Source: Syntrophaceae bacterium
Lineage (GTDB): Bacteria > Desulfobacterota > Syntrophia > Syntrophales > Fen-1087
Length of the DNA: 7,762 nt
Assembly: GCA_003161855.1 (NCBI GenBank)
Contig: PMNM01000099.1
Span: forward strand, 4,532-12,293
Direction of reading: 5' to 3'
The position numbers and the translations under genes are program-made. The notes below the pieces were generated by a model. That model was given only the letters and a program-made list of their open reading frames with translations, searched no databases and was not told where the DNA came from. How positions within the stretch are numbered: the stretch's first letter is position 1; every line of letters starts with the position of its first letter. Positions 1 through 5,649 of this stretch are shown here, piece by piece.

Positions 1-1779
1 GTCTTTGATATTTCCAACGCCATCAACCTGATGGTGGAGAAGAAGATGAAGATCGAAGAAGTGGACGCGGTGATCGGCAAGGCCCTGGGCCGTCCGGGGA
101 CTGCGGTCTTCGGGACGCTCGATCTGGTGGGCCTCGACACGGGTCATCATGTCATGACCAATCTCCATGAGGCGGTTCCGGATGATGAACGGAGAGACAT
201 CTTCGTGCCGCTGCCGTTCATGGACAAGATGATGGAACTCAAATGGCTGGGCAACAAGACCAGGCAGGGGTTCTACAAAAAGACGAAGGATGCCAAAGGC
301 AAAAAGGTCAAGCTGGTCCTGGATTACAATGCCATGGACTATGTGGCTCCAACAAAGCCGAAATTCGACTCCATCTCCGCGGCAAAGAAAAAGGCCGATG
401 ATGGGATTGCCGCTTCGATTAAAACGGTCTTTTTCGGGAAAGACACCGCTTCGGAACTGGCCCGGGAATACCTCTGCAATAACTTCATCTATGCTGCCAA
501 CCGTGTCCCGGAGATTTGCGAGACCATCGTGGGCATCGATAACGCCATGAAATGGGGCTATAACCATCAAATGGGTCCCTTCGAAACCTGGGATGCCGTG
601 GGTGTGAAGGCAGCGATCGATGTGATGAAGCAGCTCAAGAAAAAGGTGCCCAAGAAGATCGAAGAGATGCTGAAAAAAGGCTGTGACTCCTTCTATACCA
701 AAAAGGAAGATGGCTCATATTACTATGACTTCGAGAAGAAGGGCTACGTGAAACTGGAATCCAATTCGAGAATCATTCTCCTGCCGGCGCTGAAGGATCA
801 GAAGAAGGTCATCAAAGAGAATGCGTCCGCTACGCTGGTTGATATCGGTGAAGGCGTCGCCTGTCTGGAATTCCATACCAAGATGAATGCCGTCGATGAT
901 CAGATGGTGGAAATGATTAATGCCAGTTGTGATATCGTGGAAAAGGATTTCCTCGGGATGGTGGTCGGCAACCACGCGGCCAACTTCTCCGCCGGTGCCA
1001 ACATCTTCAAGGTTCTCCTGGCGGCCCAGAAGGGTGACTGGGATGTTTTGGAAGGTTTGATTTCTGCTTTCCAGAACGCGAATATGCGGATGAAATATCT
1101 GTCCAAGCCTGTCGTCACGGCGCCTGCCGGGCTGGCCCTGGGCGGCGGTTGTGAAATGGCCATGCACGGAGCGAAATGTCAGCCCTGCGGCGAGACCTAC
1201 ATCGGTCTGGTGGAAGTCGGCGTTGGCGTCATTCCCGCCGGCGGCGGCTGCAAGGAACTGATGGTACGCCTGACCGAAGGAATTCCCGATGGCGTCATTG
1301 ATGCGGGACTCAACCTGCAGACGATTCTGGCCAAGGCTTTTGAAACCATCGCCACAGCCAAAGTAGCCACCAGCGCTATGGAGGCCATGGAAATGGGTTT
1401 CATTCGGAAGACAGAGAGTATCAGTCTCAACCGTGATCAGCAGATTTATGACGCCAAACAGGTTGTTCTGGGTCTGTCCAAATTCTACAAGAAAGCACGT
1501 CCGGCCCTGATCCCGGTGATGGGTGAAAACTTCCGGGGGATGGCCGATGCGATTCTGTATAACATGCAATACGGAAACTATGCGTCCGCCTACGATGTTC
1601 AAATTGCGCGGAAGGTGGCTTACATTATTTCCGGCGGTGATTGTGCGGAAGGGACGCTGGTCACAGAGCAGGAGATCCTGGAGCTTGAGAAGGAAGCCTT
1701 CATGAGCCTTGTGGCTGAGCAGAAGACTCAGGACCGGATCATGCATATGCTGACCACGGGTAAACCATTGCGTAACTAA
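1..1779 (+). CDS. 3-hydroxyacyl-CoA dehydrogenase / enoyl-CoA hydratase fusion, FadN-like (5' partial)
   Basis: Bifunctional beta-oxidation enzyme: it hydrates 2-enoyl-CoA and oxidises the 3-hydroxyacyl-CoA with NAD, in the cytoplasm. The frame is open to the first base, so the gene begins upstream; an internal ATG at 31 is not the start. Counting codons from base 1, 592 residues are visible. Residues 1-95 are the first C-terminal dehydrogenase domain (GRPGTAVFGTLDLVGLDTG at 30-48, QGFYKK near 89-94). Residues 157-205 belong to the second (YAANRVPEIC, then GYNHQMGPFETWDAVG). From about 257 comes a crotonase domain with the oxyanion-hole stretch FSAGANIF (A331, G332) and both catalytic glutamates, E385 in GGGCEM and E405 in VEVGVGVIP, 20 residues apart as in rat crotonase E144/E164. 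The NAD-binding Rossmann domain should lie before the window. Dehydrogenase-then-hydratase order matches Bacillus FadN (about 790 residues) and is the reverse of E. coli FadB. The downstream thiolase fits a fadN-fadA pair. Chain-length preference cannot be read. Confidence 0.95.
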   Translation, partial: VFDISNAINLMVEKKMKIEEVDAVIGKALGRPGTAVFGTLDLVGLDTGHHVMTNLHEAVPDDERRDIFVPLPFMDKMMELKWLGNKTRQGFYKKTKDAKGKKVKLVLDYNAMDYVAPTKPKFDSISAAKKKADDGIAASIKTVFFGKDTASELAREYLCNNFIYAANRVPEICETIVGIDNAMKWGYNHQMGPFETWDAVGVKAAIDVMKQLKKKVPKKIEEMLKKGCDSFYTKKEDGSYYYDFEKKGYVKLESNSRIILLPALKDQKKVIKENASATLVDIGEGVACLEFHTKMNAVDDQMVEMINASCDIVEKDFLGMVVGNHAANFSAGANIFKVLLAAQKGDWDVLEGLISAFQNANMRMKYLSKPVVTAPAGLALGGGCEMAMHGAKCQPCGETYIGLVEVGVGVIPAGGGCKELMVRLTEGIPDGVIDAGLNLQTILAKAFETIATAKVATSAMEAMEMGFIRKTESISLNRDQQIYDAKQVVLGLSKFYKKARPALIPVMGENFRGMADAILYNMQYGNYASAYDVQIARKVAYIISGGDCAEGTLVTEQEILELEKEAFMSLVAEQKTQDRIMHMLTTGKPLRN

Positions 1780-1790
1780 ATGATGAAGCC

Positions 1791-1830
1791 GATAGTGTGC
1801 GGTTCATGGAAAACAGCACCGTTCACTATT
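1791..1830 (+). other. Imperfect hairpin in the gap between dehydrogenase/hydratase and thiolase genes
   Basis: The arms GATAGTG (1791-1797) and CACTATT (1824-1830) pair, with one G-T wobble at the base. After one mismatch, GCGGT (1799-1803) pairs with ACCGT (1818-1822), again with one wobble. The loop is 14 bases. No T-run follows, so it is not an intrinsic terminator. A stem here could protect the 3' end of the upstream message or slow polymerase, but this is inference and the fold may be chance. Confidence 0.35.
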
Positions 1831-1839
1831 TACGAATAC

Positions 1840-1846
1840 AAGGAGG
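1840..1846 (+). promoter_or_regulatory. Strong ribosome binding site of the thiolase gene
   Basis: AAGGAGG lies six bases before the ATG at 1853. It is a near-consensus Shine-Dalgarno match and fixes the thiolase start. It suggests efficient independent initiation rather than coupling to the gene upstream, whose stop is 73 bases away. Confidence 0.85.
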
Positions 1847-1852
1847 AATATC

Positions 1853-3049
1853 ATGAGTGATGCTGTTATTGTTGAAGCCGTCAGAAGTCCGGGCGGACGC
1901 TATAAAAGAGGCGGCCTGGGTGCTACCCGAGGGGATGTCATCGGTATCCAGGTGATGAAGGGGCTCCTCGCAAAGGTACCCGGGATGAAGCCTGAAGAGG
2001 TGGATGATGTGATCGTCGGCTGTTCCTTCCCGGAGGGAGAACAGGGCATGAACTATGGCCGGATTATCGCCATGGGCGCCGGATTGCCGATTTCCACATC
2101 AGGTATGGTAGTCAACCGTTTCTGCTCATCCGGTATACAGGCGATTGCCGATGCCACGGCCAAGGTTCGCGCCGGCTGGTCGGATGTTATTATCGCCGGT
2201 GGTTGCGAGACCATGTCGCACATCCCCATGGGCGGGAGTATTTTCCGTCCCAATCCCGACTGGGCCTTTGATGGAAGCATGCCCAACGTGTATGTATCCA
2301 TGGGCATTACCGCGGAGAATGTGGCCGCCAGCTATAATATTTCCAGAGAGGACATGGACAAGTTCGGTCTGGAAAGCAACCGCCGGGCTTTCGAAGCCAT
2401 TAAAGCGGGAAAATTCAAAGAGGAAATCATTCCCATCGAGGCCTTCAAATACAAGATCCTTAAAAATGGGAAGAGAGTCCGGGAAAAGGTCATTTTTGAC
2501 ACGGATGATGGGGTGAGATGGCCGGCTAAAATTGAGGATATGGCCAAATTGAAATCACCCTTCAAGCAGGGTGGAACCGTGACGGCCGCCAATTCATCCC
2601 AGATGACAGACGGCGCTGCTTTCGCCCTGTTGATGACAGCGGAAAAGGCCAAGGAACTGGGTTTGAAGCCGCTGGCCAGGCTGAGCCATTATGCCGTTGC
2701 CGGTTGCAAGGCGGAAGAGATGGGGGTGGGTCCCGCTTACGCAATTCCCAAAGTTCTGAAGATGGCGGGATTGACCACGAAGGACATCGATGTCTATGAG
2801 ATCAATGAGGCCTTCGCTTCTCAGGCCATTTATTCAGTCCGGGCCATCGGTATTGAAGAACGGTATTTTGCCGGCGATATCAATCCCAATGGCGGTGCCA
2901 TTGCCCTGGGTCATCCTCTGGGATGCACGGGTGCCAAGCTGACTGCACAGCTCCTCCATGAGCTGAAACGGCGCAAGGCAAAACGCGGGATCGTCTCTAT
3001 GTGTATCGGAGGCGGGATGGGTGCCGCGGGTATTTATGAAATGCTGTAG
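1853..3049 (+). CDS. Acetyl-CoA C-acyltransferase (3-ketoacyl-CoA thiolase), FadA-like
   Basis: A 398-residue thiolase, normal length for the family. It cleaves 3-ketoacyl-CoA with CoA to give acetyl-CoA and a shortened acyl-CoA, the last step of beta-oxidation; members also run as acetyl-CoA acetyltransferases. All active-site landmarks are visible: the acylated cysteine C91 in NRFCSSG, NEAF at 318-321, the catalytic histidine H354 in GHPLGCTGA, and the proton-shuttling C384 in CIGGGMG. The N-terminal ARSP-like stretch EAVRSPGGRYKRGG is typical. The start at 1853 is set by an AAGGAGG six bases upstream. It follows the dehydrogenase/hydratase gene on the same strand and ends just before two terminators, so it is probably the last gene of a beta-oxidation operon. 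Degradative thiolase is favoured over biosynthetic acetyltransferase mainly by this context. Confidence 0.95.
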   Translation: MSDAVIVEAVRSPGGRYKRGGLGATRGDVIGIQVMKGLLAKVPGMKPEEVDDVIVGCSFPEGEQGMNYGRIIAMGAGLPISTSGMVVNRFCSSGIQAIADATAKVRAGWSDVIIAGGCETMSHIPMGGSIFRPNPDWAFDGSMPNVYVSMGITAENVAASYNISREDMDKFGLESNRRAFEAIKAGKFKEEIIPIEAFKYKILKNGKRVREKVIFDTDDGVRWPAKIEDMAKLKSPFKQGGTVTAANSSQMTDGAAFALLMTAEKAKELGLKPLARLSHYAVAGCKAEEMGVGPAYAIPKVLKMAGLTTKDIDVYEINEAFASQAIYSVRAIGIEERYFAGDINPNGGAIALGHPLGCTGAKLTAQLLHELKRRKAKRGIVSMCIGGGMGAAGIYEML

Positions 3050-3086
3050 TTTACTGCGCAGCAGCGGGCCGGAAGAGAACCCCTCC

Positions 3087-3109
3087 CCGCCTGATGACAG
3101 GCGGCTTTT
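3087..3109 (+). terminator. Intrinsic terminator 1 after the thiolase gene
   Basis: CCGCCTG (3087-3093) and CAGGCGG (3098-3104) form a perfect 7-bp, GC-rich stem with the tetraloop ATGA, followed by CTTTT. It lies 37 bases after the thiolase stop, in the orientation that ends the beta-oxidation transcript. Confidence 0.75.
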
Positions 3110-3135
3110 CTGAGCCTGCCCATGCGATTTCATAG

Positions 3136-3177
3136 AAGAGCCATGGTCGTGATGACGGCCATGGCTCTTTTCTTGTT
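3136..3177 (+). terminator. Intrinsic terminator 2, long stem, in tandem
   Basis: AAGAGCCATGGTCGT (3136-3150) pairs with ACGGCCATGGCTCTT (3155-3169) through 15 pairs, one of them a T-G wobble, closing on the tetraloop GATG. A T-rich tail, TTCTTGTT, follows at 3170-3177. The stem is longer than that of the first terminator. It acts as a second barrier between the beta-oxidation genes and the S1 gene. Confidence 0.8.
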
Positions 3178-3204
3178 GACGACTTTGTAAAAAGTCCATA
3201 TGCT
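3176..3204 (+). promoter_or_regulatory. Candidate sigma70-type promoter for the S1 gene
   Basis: TTGACG (3176-3181, five of six to consensus) is separated by 17 bases from TATGCT (3199-3204, four of six). It sits directly after the tandem terminators and would give a leader of roughly 60 bases before the S1 start, so the position makes sense. It overlaps a possible dispersed repeat, which could produce the match by chance. Confidence 0.4.
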
Positions 3205-3221
3205 GTACGACACTGCATCCC
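3178..3221. repeat. Possible copy A of a dispersed intergenic repeat
   Basis: It contains the perfect small hairpin GACTTT-GTAA-AAAGTC (3181-3196). Over 23 bases (3178-3200) it matches 4786-4808 at 18 positions, and both copies continue into a GCATCC motif (3215-3220 here). I recall similar 'AAAAAGTCC...GCATCC' elements between genes in deltaproteobacterial genomes, but cannot confirm this from the window. Confidence 0.4.
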
Positions 3222-3272
3222 TCATCACCGTGATGTAGAAAAAATCACCAATAAAAATCATGAAGGAAACCC

Positions 3273-4493
3273 ATGAATCAGGAACAGCAAAACATGAATG
3301 AGCCGATTGAGGAACAAAGCTTTGCGGAACTTTTTGAACAGAGTAATCAAGAACCGGTCTGGCTGAAGCCGGGGCAGAAGGTGGAAGCTCGTATCGTCAA
3401 GATTTCACCGGAATGGGTCTTTCTGGACCTGGGCGGAAAAAATGAAGGGTATCTGGATAAAAAGGAGTTGTTGAATGAAGCGGGTGATCTGACCTTCAAG
3501 GAAGGGGATACGATCCGCGCCTATTTCTTATCCTCACGCCAGAGCGAAAAACTTTTTACAACCAAAATTGGCGCCGGAGACGCCGGCCGGATTTATCTGG
3601 AAGATGCCTGGCAGAGCGGTATTCCCGTGGAGGGGGTGGTTGATAAGGAAGTCAAAGGTGGTTTTGAGGTCAGAATCGCTGGGACGATCCGGGGGTTCTG
3701 CCCCTTTTCACAGATGGGATTGGCAAGGATTGACCGTCCGGCCGATTACGTGGGACAGCGGCTTCAATTTATCATCACGGAATACGGCGAGAGGGGACGC
3801 AACGTCATTTTATCAAACCGGATCATCCTTGCAAAGGAACAACAGGCAAACCGGGAAGCGATGATGCAATCTCTCCGGGAAGGCCAGATTGTTAAAGGGA
3901 AAATCATTTCCCTGCAAAAATTCGGCGCCTTTGTCGATATTGGCGGCTTGCATGGACTGCTGCCCATGTCAGAAATCGCCTGGGGCCGGACCGAAAACAT
4001 CAACGACGCGCTGAAGGTCGGTGAGGAAGTGGAGGTGGCCATTCTCAAAATGGATCGCGAGAAAGACCGGATCAGCTTGAGCCTCAAAAAAATGCTCGCG
4101 GATCCCTGGGAAAAAGTTGAATCAGAGTATCCGGAAGGATCCATCCACAGCGGTAAGGTGGTCCGTTTGATGAACTTCGGCGCCTTTATAACCCTGAAGC
4201 CCGGAATCGACGGCCTCATGCATATTTCCCGTCTGGGTGCAGGGAAGAGAATCAATCATGCCAGTGAGGTTCTCAAAGAGGGTCAGAGTATCGAGGTCAA
4301 GATCGAAAAAGTGGATAAGACGGCAAAACGTCTGTCTCTGGTGCTGGCCGAACATGATGCGGTAAAAGAGCAGAAAGAAGTCCCGGAAGACTACCAGCAA
4401 TATATGAAAAAAACGCAGGACTCTTTCGGGTCGCTGGGCGATCAGCTGAAGGACAGAATGGTCGTTCAGCTGAACGAGAAAGAAGGGGGGTAA
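3273..4493 (+). CDS. S1 RNA-binding domain protein with four S1 domains (ribosomal protein S1-like)
   Basis: A 406-residue protein built of four OB-fold S1 domains: about 32-98 (KPGQKVEARIVKI), 117-184 (VEGVVDKEVKGGFEV), 202-272 (EGQIVKGKIISLQKFGAFVD) and 288-358 (SGKVVRLMNFGAF). Domain 3 ends in SLSLKKM and a DPWEK linker, closely resembling domain 3 of classical ribosomal protein S1, so the four appear to match S1 domains 1-4, with domains 5-6 absent. The first 30 residues are acidic and Gln-rich; the last 45 are charged and probably extended. Such proteins bind single-stranded mRNA and may act on the 30S subunit. With four domains it may be a paralogue of a six-domain RpsA elsewhere or the main S1; the window cannot decide. 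AAGGA at 3263-3267, five bases before the ATG, supports this start; the next ATG is eight codons in. It is followed three bases later by the Dabb gene. Confidence 0.88.
   Translation: MNQEQQNMNEPIEEQSFAELFEQSNQEPVWLKPGQKVEARIVKISPEWVFLDLGGKNEGYLDKKELLNEAGDLTFKEGDTIRAYFLSSRQSEKLFTTKIGAGDAGRIYLEDAWQSGIPVEGVVDKEVKGGFEVRIAGTIRGFCPFSQMGLARIDRPADYVGQRLQFIITEYGERGRNVILSNRIILAKEQQANREAMMQSLREGQIVKGKIISLQKFGAFVDIGGLHGLLPMSEIAWGRTENINDALKVGEEVEVAILKMDREKDRISLSLKKMLADPWEKVESEYPEGSIHSGKVVRLMNFGAFITLKPGIDGLMHISRLGAGKRINHASEVLKEGQSIEVKIEKVDKTAKRLSLVLAEHDAVKEQKEVPEDYQQYMKKTQDSFGSLGDQLKDRMVVQLNEKEGG
4485..4490 (+). promoter_or_regulatory. Ribosome binding site of the Dabb gene inside the S1 coding end
   Basis: The last codons of the S1 gene form AGAAGGGGGG (4481-4490), giving an AAGGGGG-type Shine-Dalgarno just before the TAA (4491-4493) and the next ATG (4497). 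The layout implies translational coupling. The six-G run could also be slippery. Confidence 0.5.
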
Positions 4494-4496
4494 GCC

Positions 4497-4787
4497 ATGC
4501 TGAAGCACATTGTTTTTATGAAATTTAAACCGGAGGTTACCGAAGCGGATATTGCGGAGATTAAAAGGGGGCTGGGGGGGCTGCCCGCGGTGATCCCGGA
4601 AATCAAGGCTTTTGAGTTTGGACAGGATATTCTGCATACCGAGAGATCCTGGAACTTTGCTCTTGTTTCGGCATTTGATGATTTGGAAGCCATGAAACGC
4701 TATCAGGTGCATCCTGATCATCAAGTCGTTCTGAAAAAAGTCCGGGCGATGTCTGATAGTATTGTGGTTGTAGATTTTGAATACTGA
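4497..4787 (+). CDS. Dabb (stress-responsive alpha/beta-barrel) domain protein
   Basis: A complete 96-residue protein that is essentially one Dabb domain, a ferredoxin-like fold that usually dimerises into a barrel. Family marks seen are the N-terminal strand MLKHIVFMKFKPEV, the middle GQDILHTERSWNFALVSAF, the helix YQVHPDHQVVLKKV with the typical HP-x-H, and the closing strand IVVVDFEY. Characterised relatives range from stress-induced proteins to the plant polyketide cyclase olivetolic acid cyclase, but most bacterial members, including this one, have no assignable reaction. There is no signal peptide or membrane segment, so it is cytoplasmic. It begins three bases after the S1 stop and in the same frame, so it is co-transcribed and probably coupled. 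The coding sequence holds runs of five and seven G (4567-4571, 4574-4580), encoding GLGGL. Confidence 0.9.
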   Translation: MLKHIVFMKFKPEVTEADIAEIKRGLGGLPAVIPEIKAFEFGQDILHTERSWNFALVSAFDDLEAMKRYQVHPDHQVVLKKVRAMSDSIVVVDFEY

Positions 4788-4826
4788 CGGCTTCTTAAAA
4801 AGGCCCTAGGCAGCGTTGCGCATCCG
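4786..4826. repeat. Possible copy B of the dispersed intergenic repeat
   Basis: It begins at the stop codon of the Dabb gene. The core GGCTTCTTAAAAAGGCC (4789-4805, counting one G of the preceding GACG) matches copy A at 18 of 23 positions over 4786-4808, and GCATCC recurs at 4820-4825. Its own self-pairing is weak (about five pairs), so if it is the same element it is the more decayed copy. It fills most of the 61-base gap before the nitrilase gene. Confidence 0.35.
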
Positions 4827-4848
4827 TATCGAATAAAGGGAAGCCGGC

Positions 4849-5649
4849 ATGAAAATAGGATTTATTCAGTTTAATCCTCTCTTTGGTGAAATCGATAGAA
4901 ATATTGAAAAAGTCCGTGTTCTCAGCAAACCGGTTGAGGCGGATTTGATGGTCCTGCCGGAGTTTTTTAATACGGGGTATCTTTTTACGTCCAAAAAAGA
5001 AGCGGAAGATCTTTCTGAAAACGTTCCCAACGGCAAAACAACACAAGCCCTATGCGAAATCGCCCGTCAGAAGAATATCCATCTGGTCGGCGGATTGATT
5101 GAAAAGGCAGGGGACAAGCTCTTTAACGCAGCGGTTCTCATTTCTCCGCATGGTTATGTGGCAACGTACCGGAAAATGCATTTATTCAACGAGGAGAACC
5201 TCTGGTTTCATCCGGGAGACCAGGGATTTGAGGTCTATGATATCGGCCTGTGCAAAGTGGGGATCATGATCTGCTTCGACTGGATTTTTCCCGAAGCCAT
5301 GCGCATCCTGGCTCTGAAAGGAGCTGATGTGATCTGTCACAGTGCCAATCTGGTCCTTCCTTTCTGCCAGGACGCTATGGTGACAAGATGTCTGGAAAAT
5401 CACGTCTTTGCCATTACCGCCAACCGGACAGGCACAGAACAACGCGGCGGCAGATATTTCCGCTATACAGGCAGGAGCCAGATCAGCGGGCCAGTTGCCA
5501 ATCTTCTCTACCGGGCCGGCGCTGACACGGAAGAGGTCGGGATCGCTCAGGTGGATATATCAGCCGCACGAAACAAAAGCATCAATGATTACAATGATCT
5601 CTTTAGTGACCGGCGGGTTGGGTTTTATGGTGACCTGACGAAAAGCTAA
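4849..5649 (+). CDS. Carbon-nitrogen hydrolase (nitrilase superfamily amidohydrolase)
   Basis: A complete 266-residue cytoplasmic hydrolase of the nitrilase superfamily, usual length for the amidase branches. Members cleave non-peptide C-N bonds through a cysteine thioester. The catalytic triad is readable: E38 in LPEFFNTGY, K109 in YRKMHLF and C142 in ICFDWIFPE. E116 or E117 in NEENLW is the likely extra structural glutamate seen in the family. The later stretch HSANLVLPFCQDAM followed by ENHVFAITANRTG is typical of the amidohydrolase branches related to carbamoylputrescine amidase, omega-amidase and 'predicted amidohydrolase' proteins; the substrate cannot be assigned. The start at 4849 has AAAGGGAAG (4835-4843) a few bases upstream. 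It lies 61 bases after the Dabb gene and may be the last gene of the S1 operon. Its TAA overlaps the stop of the opposing gene. Confidence 0.92.
   Translation: MKIGFIQFNPLFGEIDRNIEKVRVLSKPVEADLMVLPEFFNTGYLFTSKKEAEDLSENVPNGKTTQALCEIARQKNIHLVGGLIEKAGDKLFNAAVLISPHGYVATYRKMHLFNEENLWFHPGDQGFEVYDIGLCKVGIMICFDWIFPEAMRILALKGADVICHSANLVLPFCQDAMVTRCLENHVFAITANRTGTEQRGGRYFRYTGRSQISGPVANLLYRAGADTEEVGIAQVDISAARNKSINDYNDLFSDRRVGFYGDLTKS

Noticed and set aside
31..33. ATG at 31 as the true start of the first gene
   Set aside because: The frame is open to base 1 and the residues before it (FDISNAINL) continue the dehydrogenase fold; the NAD-binding domain must lie upstream, so the gene is cut by the window edge.
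715..1746. Long minus-strand open frame (343 residues) opposite the dehydrogenase/hydratase gene
   Set aside because: It lies wholly antisense to a coding region with clear catalytic motifs. Its translation is rich in His, Gly and Asn without any family motif, as expected for a shadow of codon bias.
2834..3199. Minus-strand open frame spanning the thiolase end and the terminators
   Set aside because: It runs through two terminator stems and the antisense of the thiolase active-site region, has no recognisable motif, and no good ribosome site was seen.
3260..3262. ATG just before the S1 gene as an alternative start
   Set aside because: It is out of frame with the S1 coding sequence, and the AAGGA site lies after it, correctly spaced for the ATG at 3273.
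4122..4724. Minus-strand open frame (200 residues) opposite the S1 and Dabb genes
   Set aside because: It is antisense to two well-supported genes and has no domain I can recognise.
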